Counted from the first letter of the stretch, positions 30,387-40,648 are shown. The stretch: DNA of 64,000 nt from Oceanicella sp. SM1341 (GCF_003448965.1 NZ_QRGC01000022.1:1-64000), one strand, 5' to 3'. The notes: generated by a model from the letters alone, not told the origin. Made by a program: numbers and translations.

Positions 30387-31067
30387 ATGACCCCGATCCG
30401 GGAGCCCGCCACGGGCCTCCTCGGCCTGGCCGCGCCCTCGCGCGCCGACGAGGCCTACGAGCGGCTGCTCGACATGCTGCTGCGCCATGAGCTGACCGCG
30501 GAGACCATCCTGCACGAGCGCCGGCTGGCGGAGTTCCTCGAGATGTCGCGCACCCCGGTGAAGGACGCGCTGCTGCGGCTGGAGAGCGAGGGGCTGCTCA
30601 CCCGCAGCCCGGGCCGCGGCTTTGCGGTGCGCAGCTTCTCGGTGCGCGAGCTGCTGGAGGCGCTGCACGTGCGCTCGGTGCTGGAGGCGGAGGCCGCGCG
30701 CATCGCCGCCGAGCGCATCTCGCCGGCCGAGCTCGACCGCGCCGAGGCCGAGATCCGCGCGCTGCTCGCCGCCGAGGCGCCGAGCTCGGAGCAGGACTGG
30801 GAGGTCGACAACCGTTTCCACGCCATGATCGCGCTCGCCACCGGCAACGCGGTGCTGGCCGAGACCATCCAGGCGCTGCGCACCCGCACCTACGTGTTCA
30901 ACAAGAGCCGGATGCCCGAGCGTTTCGCCGTGGGCCACGAGGAGCATCTGGCGATCATCGGTGCGCTGCGCGCGCGCGATGCGCAGGCCGCCCGGGCCCG
31001 CGCGCAGGAGCATATCGAGGCGGTGCGCCGCTCGATCATCGCGAAACTTTCCGACATCGGGGGCTGA
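30387..31067 (+). CDS. GntR family regulator with FCD effector domain
   Basis: 226 residues, GGGAGAG before ATG 30387. The N-terminal winged helix includes LLRHELTAETILHERRLAEFLEMSRTPVKDALLRLESEGLL and RSPGRGFAVRSF. The FCD domain follows with ALHVRSVLEAEAARIAAERI, DNRFHAMIALATGN and H-x-x-I around GHEEHLAIIGALRARD, giving metal-binding Asp/His residues. It is the last gene of the DUF1989/ABC/ureohydrolase operon and likely its ligand-responsive repressor; a GGTATACC site precedes the operon. Confidence 0.93.
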   Translation: MTPIREPATGLLGLAAPSRADEAYERLLDMLLRHELTAETILHERRLAEFLEMSRTPVKDALLRLESEGLLTRSPGRGFAVRSFSVRELLEALHVRSVLEAEAARIAAERISPAELDRAEAEIRALLAAEAPSSEQDWEVDNRFHAMIALATGNAVLAETIQALRTRTYVFNKSRMPERFAVGHEEHLAIIGALRARDAQAARARAQEHIEAVRRSIIAKLSDIGG

Positions 31068-31068
31068 G

Positions 31069-31087
31069 GCCGGGGCAGGGCCCCGGC
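31069..31087. terminator. Hairpin between convergent gntR and the SGNH gene
   Basis: GCCGGGGC/GCCCCGGC 8-bp stem with loop AGG, in the 27-bp gap between two convergent stop codons. No T-run. Confidence 0.5.
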
Positions 31088-31094
31088 GCGCGGC

Positions 31095-32240
31095 TCAGGC
31101 CTGGCGGGCGCGCAGGGCGCGGCCGAGCACTCCGCCCAGCCGGCGGCCGGGCCGTGCCGCCGGAGCGGCCTGCGACGGCGCGGACTCCGGCTCGGGCGCC
31201 GCCGCGATCTCGGGCAGCACCAGGGCGTAATCCTCCGCCCATTCGAAACCGAGCGCGGCGATGCGCCCCGTGCGGCCTTCGAGGGCCTTGGGGGGCATGC
31301 GCAGCATCTCGCCGGAGGGATAGCGGAAGTCGCCGACCTCGTCCTCCCAGCGGATGTCGATCACGTCGCCCTTCTTCACCTCGCAGGGCGCGCCGAAGAC
31401 GGTCTGCATGCGCAGCACCAGCAGCATCGGCCCCGGCACCCCGGGGTTGCGGTGATGCAGCGACAGGCGAAGCTCGCGCTCGCCGATGCGCAGCGTGACG
31501 CCGCCGCCCTCCGGCGTGGCGAAGTAGACCAGCGCATCGAGCAGGCCGTCCTCCTTCACGGTGAGGGCGAGAGGGGGCGCCGCGACGGGAAGCTCGATCT
31601 GCCCGTCGGAGAGGCGCGTGTCGGCAAAGCCGGTCTCGAAGCTCAGGCGTGTCTCGCCGGTGAGCTGCGAATCGGCAAGCGGACGCTCGGGCACACCCGC
31701 GCGCTCCAGCAGCTTCACGCAGAGATTGGCGGTGAAATACATCAGGTTCTTGTTCGCGGCGTCGAGCATGAACGGGCCGGTGAAGAACACTTTCGGCAGG
31801 CGCTTGTGATCGAATTTCTCGGTGTAGGCACGCTTGAGCGAGGCCGTGGCCACGCCATAGTAGTCGAACAGCTCGTGCAGGCGCTCGACGTAGGGGTCTT
31901 CCTCGATCCTGATGCCCACCGGCTGGGGCACGAGGATGAGCGCTATCAGCACCAGGCGGCGCCGGATGCAGTGGCGGATGAAATGCTCCACCCCGCGCAG
32001 CAGCGCCTCGGGGTCATGGCCGCGCGCCACGTGATTGATCTCGTGCAGGGCGTATTCCCACAGCACGACATCGCCCGGCGCCACCTCGGGGTCGGTCTGC
32101 AGCTTGTAAAGGGCCGTGAGCGACGTGGTCGCATCGGTGGACAGGTTGTGCACCGGCATGCGCGCCATTTCGGACAATCTGGACACGTATCCCCCCTTCA
32201 CCAGGGAATTCGTTCCACCCGCCACAACGATCTTCTTCAC
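31095..32240 (-). CDS. SGNH/GDSL hydrolase-like protein
   Basis: 381 residues if GTG 32240 is used. GGGAGGTAGTAAG directly precedes it, and the protein then begins VKKIVVAGGTNSLVKGGYVSRL, in which GGTNSL stands for the GDSL block. DVVLWEYALHEINH resembles the third SGNH block. The first ~200 residues look like the hydrolase domain. The rest has beta-rich segments (VKEDGLLDALVYFATPEGGGVTLRIG) of a possible carbohydrate-binding or jelly-roll part, then a Pro/Ala-rich, Arg-ended tail. It has no signal peptide. It may act on surface polysaccharide; this is inference. Confidence 0.6.
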   Translation of the reverse strand: MKKIVVAGGTNSLVKGGYVSRLSEMARMPVHNLSTDATTSLTALYKLQTDPEVAPGDVVLWEYALHEINHVARGHDPEALLRGVEHFIRHCIRRRLVLIALILVPQPVGIRIEEDPYVERLHELFDYYGVATASLKRAYTEKFDHKRLPKVFFTGPFMLDAANKNLMYFTANLCVKLLERAGVPERPLADSQLTGETRLSFETGFADTRLSDGQIELPVAAPPLALTVKEDGLLDALVYFATPEGGGVTLRIGERELRLSLHHRNPGVPGPMLLVLRMQTVFGAPCEVKKGDVIDIRWEDEVGDFRYPSGEMLRMPPKALEGRTGRIAALGFEWAEDYALVLPEIAAAPEPESAPSQAAPAARPGRRLGGVLGRALRARQA

Positions 32241-32526
32241 CTTACTACCTCCCAGCTGCGAAGGCTCCCCCCGGAGTAAGCAGCACCTGCGATTCTTCCA
32301 CGAAGGTACCGCCATCGCGCGACGATTTGTAAGAGAGGAGCGGTAAATTTTTCCACTCTGGGATGCGTGCGGAATTGTCATGCAACTGCATCGGAGGCTG
32401 CGCATCGGAAAGGCAGGAAACACGGCCCCGGCGCCCGGGAAAGCCCCCCGCGCGGCCCGCCCGGGCGGGCAGGGATGTCGCGAATGTGTCGTGACCGCGA
32501 AGCATGGAGCTCGAATGGGAGAGATT

Positions 32527-32600
32527 TGGCTGGGGAACCTGGATTCGAACCAGGACTAACGGAGTCAGAGTCCGTGGGTCTACCGTTAACCTATTCCCCA
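32527..32600 (-). tRNA. tRNA-Gln (anticodon CTG)
   Basis: The minus strand gives acceptor TGGGGAA pairing with TTCCCCA, discriminator G and an encoded CCA end. The anticodon stem ACGGA/TCCGT carries loop CTCTGAC with anticodon CTG. The T arm is CTGG-TTCGAAT-CCAG. Total 74 nt including CCA. It reads CAG glutamine codons. Confidence 0.96.
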
Positions 32601-32758
32601 GCGCTGTGACGCTGCTTGCGGCGACGGGGGTGATCTACGGCAGCGGGCCGGGAGGGTCAAGAGGCGAGAGCGAAAAAAGTGACACGAAGATTGACAGGGC
32701 GGGGGGCGGCGCAGGAGCCTCGGGCCACTGCCCTTTCCCCCCCGGCGCGGAGATCCGA

Positions 32759-34804
32759 GTGACCGACCCCCTGATGCAGCCATACCGCCTGAAGCATCTC
32801 ACCCTGCGCAACCGGCTGATGTCGACCGCGCATGAGCCCGCCTACTCGGAAGACGGCATGCCCAAGGCCCGCTACCGGGCCTATCACGCCGAGAAGGCGA
32901 AGGGCGGCATCGCGCTCACCGTGGCCTGCGGCTCGGCCGTGGTGTCGGAAGACAGCCCCGAGGCCTTCGGAAACCTGCACGCCTGGAAGGACGAGATCAC
33001 CCCCTGGGTGGCCGAGATGGCCGACGCGGTGCATGAGCATGGTGCGGCGATCATGATGCAGATCACCCACCTGGGCCGGCGCACCGGCTGGAACAAGGGC
33101 GGCTGGCTGCCGGTGCTCGCGCCCTCGCCGGTGCGAGAGCCCGCCCACCGCGCCTTCCCCAAGGAGATGGAGGACTGGGACATCGAGCGGGTGATCGCCG
33201 ACTATGCCGACGCGGCGGAGCGCCTGCAGGCTGCCGGGCTCGACGGGCTGGAGTTCGAGGCCTACGGCCATCTCATCGACCAGTTCTGGTCTCCCGCCAC
33301 CAACATGCGCGAGGATGAGTGGGGCGGAGCGCTGGAAAACCGGCTCGCCTTCGGCAAGGCCGTGGTGGGGGCGGTGCGCAGGCGCGTGGGGCCGGAGTTC
33401 ATCCTCGGCATGCGGCTTGCGGCGGATGAAGACTGGGAGCGCGGCTTCGACCGCCCCACCGGCGAGGCCATCGCACGCTCGATGATCGCCACCGGCGACA
33501 TCGATTTCCTCAACCTCATCCGCGGCCATATCGACACAGACGTGGCGCTGGAGGGCGTGATCCCGGTGCATGGCTCGCGCGCGAACCCGCATCTCGACTT
33601 CTGCGGCGAGATCCGGGCGGCCACGCGCTTCCCGGTGTTCCATGCCGCGCGCATCGCCGATGTCGCCACCGCCCGCCACGCGGTGGCGGAGGGCAAGCTC
33701 GACATGGTCGGCATGACCCGCGCCCATATCGCCGAGCCGCACATCACCGCGAAGGTGCTCGCCGGGCAGGAGCACCGTATCCGCCCCTGCGTGGGCGCCA
33801 CCTACTGCCTCGACCGCATCTACGAGGGCGGCGAGGCGCTGTGCATCCACAACGCTTCCACCGGCCGCGAGGAGAGCCTGCCCCACGAGGTGGCCCCGGC
33901 CGGGGCCCCGCGCACCGCCGTGGTGGTGGGCGCGGGCCCGGGCGGGCTGGAGGCGGCGCGCGTGCTCGCCCTGCGCGGCCACGCGGTGACCGTGCTCGAG
34001 GCGGCGGACGGCCCCGGCGGCCAGGTGGCGCTGCTCGCGCGCCTTGCCCGCCGGCGCGAGATGATCGGCATCATCGACTGGCGCATGGCCGAGTGCGAGG
34101 CGCTCGGCGTCACGTTCCGCTTCAACACCTATGCCGAGGCGGAGGACGTGACGGCCCTCTCCCCCGACATCGTGGTGGTGGCCACCGGCGGCATGCCGAA
34201 CACCGAGGTCATCGAGGGCGTGGCGCTGCCCGGCGCGCAGCACGTGGTCTCGGGCTGGGACATCCTCTCCGGCGCGGTGAAGCCCGCCGCCGAGGTGCTG
34301 CTTTTCGACGACCATGCCGGCCACCCCGGCCTCACCGCGGCGGAGGCGGTCTGCGCCGCGGGCTCGGCGCTGGAGATCGTGAGCCCCGAGCGCTTCTTCG
34401 CGGTCGACGTGGGCGGGCTGAACCACGCCGCCTACGCCCGCGCGCTCGACCGGGCAGGGGCCCGCATCACCATCTCGAAGCGCCTGCGCGGCGTGGAGCG
34501 GCAGGGCAACCGCCTCATCGCCACCCTGGGCTCCGACTTCTCCGACAGGGTGGAGACCCGCGAGGTCGACCAGGTGATCGTGGAGCACGGCACCCTGCCG
34601 CTCGACGAGCTCTACCACGCCCTGCGCCCGCTCAGCCGCAACCTCGGCGCGGTGGACGTGAAGGCGCTGCTCGCCCACCGCCCCCAGGACGTGGCGCGCA
34701 ACGAGCAGGGCGCCTTCACCCTCTGGCGCATCGGCGACGCGGTGGCCGCGCGCAACATCCACGCCGCCGTGCTCGACGCCTTCCGCCTCTGCCGGCTCGC
34801 CTGA
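32759..34804 (+). CDS. NADH:flavin oxidoreductase, OYE/trimethylamine-dehydrogenase type (N-methylproline demethylase-like)
   Basis: 681 residues from GTG 32759 (GGAG seven bases upstream), giving MTDPLMQPYRLKHLTLRNRL as in homologues. The N-terminal half is an FMN TIM barrel: RNRLMSTAHEPAYSEDGMP, ITHLGRRTG, GLDGLEFEAYGHLIDQFWSPATN. A 4Fe-4S cysteine region follows (IRPCVGATYCLD...CIHN). The C-terminal half has a FAD/NAD fold: AVVVGAGPGGLEAARVLALRGH and IVVVATGGMPNT. Relatives demethylate N-methylated amines such as stachydrine-derived N-methylproline. The exact amine is unknown. It stands alone between the tRNA and cysS. Confidence 0.88.
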   Translation: MTDPLMQPYRLKHLTLRNRLMSTAHEPAYSEDGMPKARYRAYHAEKAKGGIALTVACGSAVVSEDSPEAFGNLHAWKDEITPWVAEMADAVHEHGAAIMMQITHLGRRTGWNKGGWLPVLAPSPVREPAHRAFPKEMEDWDIERVIADYADAAERLQAAGLDGLEFEAYGHLIDQFWSPATNMREDEWGGALENRLAFGKAVVGAVRRRVGPEFILGMRLAADEDWERGFDRPTGEAIARSMIATGDIDFLNLIRGHIDTDVALEGVIPVHGSRANPHLDFCGEIRAATRFPVFHAARIADVATARHAVAEGKLDMVGMTRAHIAEPHITAKVLAGQEHRIRPCVGATYCLDRIYEGGEALCIHNASTGREESLPHEVAPAGAPRTAVVVGAGPGGLEAARVLALRGHAVTVLEAADGPGGQVALLARLARRREMIGIIDWRMAECEALGVTFRFNTYAEAEDVTALSPDIVVVATGGMPNTEVIEGVALPGAQHVVSGWDILSGAVKPAAEVLLFDDHAGHPGLTAAEAVCAAGSALEIVSPERFFAVDVGGLNHAAYARALDRAGARITISKRLRGVERQGNRLIATLGSDFSDRVETREVDQVIVEHGTLPLDELYHALRPLSRNLGAVDVKALLAHRPQDVARNEQGAFTLWRIGDAVAARNIHAAVLDAFRLCRLA

Positions 34805-34814
34805 GATCTTGCCT

Positions 34815-34845
34815 TGGCGCCCCCGCTGTGGCATTGGGGGCGCCA
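34815..34845 (+). terminator. Terminator-like hairpin after the flavoenzyme gene
   Basis: A perfect 10-bp stem TGGCGCCCCC/GGGGGCGCCA with an 11-base loop, starting 10 bp after the stop codon. The following bases are TGAGACC, so there is no T-run. Confidence 0.6.
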
Positions 34846-34973
34846 TGAGACCGCACCAGATCACCATTGGTATCTGTATTACCCGCTGACATATGTCTGC
34901 GGCGCGCGCTCGCTGTTTCCCATCGAAACCTCGACATGCAGGCCCGCCGCGCCCCCTACGCGAGCCCGAGGCC

Positions 34974-36343
<1,370 letters not shown>

Positions 36344-36347
<4 letters not shown>

Positions 36348-37978
36348 CCCGCGAGCGCCTCTACCTCTTTGACACCACCCTGCGTGACGGGCAGCAGACG
36401 CACGGGGTCGATTTCCGCACCGCCGACAAGCAGCGCCTCGCCGCAGCGCTCGACGGGCTGGGGATCGACTACGTGGAGGGCGGCTGGCCGGGGGCGAACC
36501 CGACCGACAGCGAGTTCTTCGCCCAGGCCCCCGCGCTCGGCCATGCCACGCTCACCGCCTTCGGGATGACCAAGCGCGCCGGGCGCTCGGCGGAGAACGA
36601 CGACGTGCTCGCCGCCGTCACCAATGCCGGCACCCCGGCGGTCTGCCTCGTGGGCAAGACGCATGACTTCCATGTCACCACCGCGCTGGGGGTGAGCCTG
36701 GAGGAGAACCTCGCCAACATCCGCGAGAGTGTCGCCCATCTCGTGGCGCTGGGGCGCGAGGCAATGTTCGACGCCGAGCATTTCTTCGACGGCTACAAGG
36801 CAAACCCCGGCTACGCGCTCGAATGCCTCGCCGCCGCGCGCGACGCGGGCGCGCGCTGGGTGGTGCTGTGCGACACGAACGGCGGCACCCTGCCGGCGGA
36901 GATCGGCGCCATCACCCGCGCGGTCATCGCCGCCGGCATACCGGGGGATCGGCTCGGCATCCACACCCATAACGACACGGAAAACGCCGTGGCGGGGGCG
37001 CTTGCGGCGGTCGACGCCGGGGCGCGGCAGGTGCAGGGCACGCTCAACGGGCTGGGCGAGCGCTGCGGCAACGCCAACCTCACCAGCCTCATCCCCACGC
37101 TCTTGCTCAAGGAGCCCTACGCCAGCCGCTTTGACACCGGTGTGACCCGCGAGGGGCTGGGCCGGCTGCGCGCCGCCTCGCGCCTGCTCGACGAGATCCT
37201 GAACCGGGTGCCGAACCGGCATGCGCCCTACGTCGGCGCCTCGGCCTTCGCGCACAAGGCGGGGCTGCATGCCTCCGCCATCCTCAAGGACCCCACGACC
37301 TACGAGCACGTGGCGCCCGAGGTGGTGGGCAACGAGCGCATCATCCCGATGTCGAACCAGGCCGGGCAGTCGAACCTGCGCCGCCGCCTCGCCGAGGCCG
37401 GCATCGCGGTGGAGAAGGGCGACCCGGCGCTCGCCCGCATCCTCGAGACCGTGAAGGCGCGCGAGGAGGCGGGCTTTGCCTATGACAGCGCCCGCGCCTC
37501 CTTCGAGCTGCTGGCGCGCGCCACGCTCGGCCGCCTGCCGCGCTTCTTCGACGTGGAGCGCTACCGCGTGGTGATCGAGCGCCGGCGCAACGCGCAGGGC
37601 GAGATGGTCACCCTGTCGGAGGCCGTGGTGGTGGTGCATGTGGAGGGGGAGAAGGTGATGTCGGTCTCCGATTCGCTCGACCCCGTGACGGCGGAGGACC
37701 AGGGCCCGGTGAACGCGCTCTCCGCCGCGCTCACCAAGGACCTCGGCCGCTACCAGGCCTATCTCGCCGACATGCATCTCGTCGACTTCAAGGTGCGCAT
37801 CATCAACTCGGGCACCGAGGCCATCACCCGCGTGCTGCTCGACAGCGAGGACGGCCGCGGCCAGCGCTGGTCGACCGTGGGCGTCTCGGCCAACATCGTC
37901 GACGCCTCCTTCCAGGCCGTCACCGACGCGGTGCTCTGGAAGCTGATCCGCGACGGCGCGCCGAAGGCGGGGGAGTGA
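36344..37978 (+). CDS. cimA: Citramalate synthase
   Basis: 544 residues. [18 protein letters not shown] is the HMGL/LeuA-like start with metal Asp. [49 protein letters not shown] and [15 protein letters not shown] are characteristic of CimA rather than LeuA. The LeuA_dimer regulatory domain occupies the last ~130 residues. It condenses pyruvate and acetyl-CoA for isoleucine synthesis. ATGA overlap with cysS; followed by two tiny coupled ORFs. Confidence 0.95.
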
Positions 37979-37979
37979 C

Positions 37980-38075
37980 ATGGGCATCACGCCGGAGGCG
38001 GGTCAGCCGATGAACATCACGCCACGGGTCGGCTCCGGCCCGGCCGGCACGCTGGAGGCGGGAGGACGGACATGA
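37980..38075 (+). CDS. Micro-ORF 1 of a tandem duplicated pair (31 aa)
   Basis: ATG starts one base after the cimA stop (TGA-C-ATG) and reads MGITPEAGQPMNITPRVGSG then PAGTLEAGGRT. Its TGA overlaps the next ATG as ATGA. The two micro-ORFs share a 69-bp identical block, so they arose by duplication. Whether peptides are made is unknown; the unbroken frame through both copies and coupling to the genes either side make it worth recording. Confidence 0.35.
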   Translation: MGITPEAGQPMNITPRVGSGPAGTLEAGGRT

Positions 38076-38144
38076 GCATCACGCCGGAGGCGGGTCAGCC
38101 GATGAACATCACGCCACGGGTCGGCTCCGGCCCGGCCGGCACGC
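37984..38144 (+). repeat. 92-bp-offset direct duplication (69 bp identical)
   Basis: Positions 37984-38052 and 38076-38144 are identical. Each copy contains ATCACGCC twice, so there is also an internal sub-repeat. A third, very short match (GACATGAGCATC) marks the start of the downstream phytoene-synthase-like gene, which suggests that the gene's start region was the source. Confidence 0.9.
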
Positions 38145-38161
38145 CACGGGCAGGGGACTGA
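38072..38161 (+). CDS. Micro-ORF 2 of a tandem duplicated pair (29 aa)
   Basis: Reads MSITPEAGQPMNITPRVGSG then PAGTPRAGD and stops one base before the ATG of the next gene (TGA-C-ATG). Its start overlaps the stop of micro-ORF 1. It could couple translation between cimA and the downstream gene even if the peptide has no role. Confidence 0.35.
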   Translation: MSITPEAGQPMNITPRVGSGPAGTPRAGD

Positions 38162-38162
38162 C

Positions 38163-38981
38163 ATGAGCATCGAGCATTGCCGCGCCATGGTGCATGACGG
38201 CGACCCGGACCGCTTCCTCTCCGCGATGAGCGCCCCGCCGGAGGGGCAGGACGCGCTGATGGTGCTCTATGCCTTCAACCTCGAGGTGGCCCGCGCGCCC
38301 TGGGTGGCCTCCGAGCCGCTGATCGGGCAGATGCGCCTGCAGTTCTGGGTGGATACCATCGCCGAGATCCACGAGGGCAAGCCGCCGCGCCGTCACCCGG
38401 TGGCGGAGGAACTGGCGCTGCTCACCCGGCACCGTGCCCTGCCGCGCGCGCCCTTCGATGCGCTGATCGCCGCCCGGATGGCGGACCTGCAGCCGGAGCC
38501 GCCGGCGAGCCGCGAGGCCTTCCACGCCTATGTCGATGCCACCTCCGCCGGGCTGATGCAGCTCGCCTGCCGCAGCCTGGGCACGGAGGCCGACGCGGTG
38601 GCCGCCGACATCGGCCGCGCCACCGGCGTGGCGAACCTGCTGCGCGCGCTGCCCGAGCTTGCGGTGCGCGGGCACATGCCGCTGCCCGGCCTCACGCTGG
38701 GCGACCGCGTGGCGCTCTCGGAGGGACGCACCACGCCGGCGCTGGCCGAAGCGGTGCGCGACATCGCCGCCGAGGCGCGCGAAACCCTGCGCCGCGGCCG
38801 CCACGCCGCGCGCCGCCTGCCGCGCTCGGCCCTGCCGGCGCTGCGCGCGGGCTGGCGGGCCGGCCCGCTGCTCTCCGCCGCCTCGCGCCCCGGGCTCGAC
38901 GTGCTGCGCGACCTCGGGCCCGAAAGCGAATTCCGCCGCCGCGGCGCGCTCCTGTGGCGCACCGTGCTCGGCCGCGCCTGA
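38163..38981 (+). CDS. Squalene/phytoene synthase-fold protein lacking catalytic aspartates
   Basis: 272 residues. ALMVLYAFNLEVARAPWVASEPLIGQMRLQFWVDTI and HAYVDATSAGLMQLACRSLG keep the family scaffold. The two Asp-rich motifs needed for prenyl diphosphate binding are absent: NLEVA stands in the first position and GRATGVANLLRALPE in the second. This matches the alphaproteobacterial relatives of NDUFAF6, a mitochondrial complex I assembly factor, more than CrtB. It is probably not a carotenoid enzyme. No carotenoid genes are adjacent. Confidence 0.8.
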   Translation: MSIEHCRAMVHDGDPDRFLSAMSAPPEGQDALMVLYAFNLEVARAPWVASEPLIGQMRLQFWVDTIAEIHEGKPPRRHPVAEELALLTRHRALPRAPFDALIAARMADLQPEPPASREAFHAYVDATSAGLMQLACRSLGTEADAVAADIGRATGVANLLRALPELAVRGHMPLPGLTLGDRVALSEGRTTPALAEAVRDIAAEARETLRRGRHAARRLPRSALPALRAGWRAGPLLSAASRPGLDVLRDLGPESEFRRRGALLWRTVLGRA

Positions 38982-38992
38982 AGGAGGGGCCC

Positions 38993-39445
38993 ATGGTCCG
39001 CATCTATGTCGACGCCGATGCCTGCCCGGTGAAGGAGGAGGCCAAGCGCGTCGCCACCCGGCACGGGCTGGAGGTGTATCTCGTCTCCAACGGCGGCATC
39101 CGCCCGGACCCGAACCCGCTGGTGCACCTGGTCGTGGTCTCCGCCGGGCCCGACGAGGCCGACAAGTGGATCGCAGAGGCCATCGCGCCGCGCGACATCT
39201 GCATCACCAGCGACATCCCGCTCGCCGCGCGCTGCGTGGAGGCGGGGGGCACGGTGCTCAAGCCCGACGGCTCGCCGCTGACCGCCCGCAACGTGGGCGA
39301 GGCGCTCGCGATGCGCGACCTGATGAGCGACCTGCGCTCGGCCGACCCCTTCCGCCAGGGCGGCGGGCGGCCGTTCTCGAAGCAGGATCGTTCGCGCTTT
39401 CTCGATGCGCTGGAGCGGCAGGTTCAGGCGGCGAAGCGCGGCTGA
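38993..39445 (+). CDS. UPF0178 (YaiI/YqxD, DUF188) family protein
   Basis: 150 residues. MVRIYVDADACPVKEEAKRVA is the family's start with conserved acidic residues; DICITSDIPLAARCVEAGG and RFLDALER are further hallmarks. It has a PIN-like nuclease fold by family prediction, with function unproven. ATG 38993 has GAAGGAGG upstream. Confidence 0.93.
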   Translation: MVRIYVDADACPVKEEAKRVATRHGLEVYLVSNGGIRPDPNPLVHLVVVSAGPDEADKWIAEAIAPRDICITSDIPLAARCVEAGGTVLKPDGSPLTARNVGEALAMRDLMSDLRSADPFRQGGGRPFSKQDRSRFLDALERQVQAAKRG

Positions 39446-39448
39446 GGC

Positions 39449-40648
39449 TCAGCGCCTGCGGTCGGCGCTCATCACCAGCGCCATCGCGAGCAGCGACAGG
39501 CCTGCGGTGAGCGAGAGCGCGGTCTCGAAGCCCGCGAGGTCGACCAGCCAGCCCAGCAGCAGCGCGCCGAGCGCCGAGCCGCCGATGCCCACCAGCGACC
39601 ACAGGCTCATCACCCGGCCGCGGTAGCGGTCCGGCAGGCCCATCTGGATCGACACCTGCATGCTGATGCCCACCATCGTGCCGGTGGCGCCGAGCAGGGC
39701 GGCGATGGCAAGCGCGGTCTCCCAGCTCTCGCCCTGGCCGAGCAGCAGCACCAGCACCAGCCCCGCGCCACAGGCGAGGATGCCCGAGCGCGGCACCTCC
39801 GGGCTGCGCGCCCGGGTGGAGCTCCACATCTGGAACACCGCGGCGCCGAGCGCGCCGAGGCCCGAGGCGGCGGTGATCTGCCCCAGCCCCGCGGCCCCGC
39901 GGCCGAACACGCCGTCGGCGATGGCCGGCAGGATCTCCAGCACCCCGCGGCCGATCAGCGAGTAGATCAGCGTGAGCAGGATGGCGAGGCGGATGGTGCG
40001 GCTGGAGAAGGCGTGGCGCGCGCCGCCGGCCAGCGCGGCGAGCACCTTGGGCTCCGCCCCGGGCAGGGGGGCGCGCGGCTCGGGGCGCAACACGCAGAGC
40101 GTGGCGATGAGCGGCAGGTAGCACAGGAAATCCACCGTGAGCGCGAGCAGCGGCCCGCCGGTCTCGATCAGCCAGCCGCCGATGGCGGGGCCGAGGATGC
40201 GCGCCATGTTGAAGGCGAGCGAGCCGAGGGCGACCGTGTTGGGGATGTGCTCGCGCGCCACCAGCGTGGGGCTCAGCGCCATGCGCACCGGGTTGTAGGC
40301 CGAGAGCACGATGCCGAGTGCGAGCGAGAACACCACCAGCAGCGCCGCGCTCAGCATGCCGGCCTGGTAGACCAGCAGGATCGCCCCGGTGAGCGTGGCG
40401 ATGGCGAGCTGGATGGCGAGGGCGGCGCGCCGCAGGTCCACCCTGTCGGCCCAGACGCCGAAGAACGGCCCCGTCACCATCGCCGGCCCGAAGAGCAGGA
40501 AGGCCACCAGCCCCACGAAGGCCGAGCTGCCCGAGAGGTCCCAGGCCAGCCAGCCGAGGATGATGCGCTGGATCCACGATCCGTGCAGCGAGAAGATCGT
40601 CGCCATCATGTAGTGGCGGTATTGCGTATGGCGCAGTGCAACAAACAT
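39449..40648 (-). CDS. MFS transporter (EntS/DUF894-like exporter)
   Basis: About 399 residues starting MFVALRHTQYRHYMMATIFS, the usual beginning of this subfamily. The only good Shine-Dalgarno (GAGAGGAG) lies ~17 bases upstream, which is long, so the start is not certain; an in-frame ATG at 40711 has worse context. Twelve helices; GVWADRVDLRR and MALSPTLVAREHIPNTVALGSLAFNMARILGPAIGG are characteristic of EntS/transmembrane-secretion-effector proteins. The substrate is unknown. It converges with the UPF0178 gene, 3 bp apart. Confidence 0.85.
   Translation of the reverse strand: MFVALRHTQYRHYMMATIFSLHGSWIQRIILGWLAWDLSGSSAFVGLVAFLLFGPAMVTGPFFGVWADRVDLRRAALAIQLAIATLTGAILLVYQAGMLSAALLVVFSLALGIVLSAYNPVRMALSPTLVAREHIPNTVALGSLAFNMARILGPAIGGWLIETGGPLLALTVDFLCYLPLIATLCVLRPEPRAPLPGAEPKVLAALAGGARHAFSSRTIRLAILLTLIYSLIGRGVLEILPAIADGVFGRGAAGLGQITAASGLGALGAAVFQMWSSTRARSPEVPRSGILACGAGLVLVLLLGQGESWETALAIAALLGATGTMVGISMQVSIQMGLPDRYRGRVMSLWSLVGIGGSALGALLLGWLVDLAGFETALSLTAGLSLLAMALVMSADRRR

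Noticed and set aside
37984-38144. CRISPR-like or attachment-site repeat
   Set aside because: Only two contiguous copies and coding-frame structure; no integrase or spacer pattern. It is a local duplication.
38163-38981. Carotenoid phytoene synthase CrtB
   Set aside because: Both Asp-rich catalytic motifs are missing and no other carotenoid gene is nearby.
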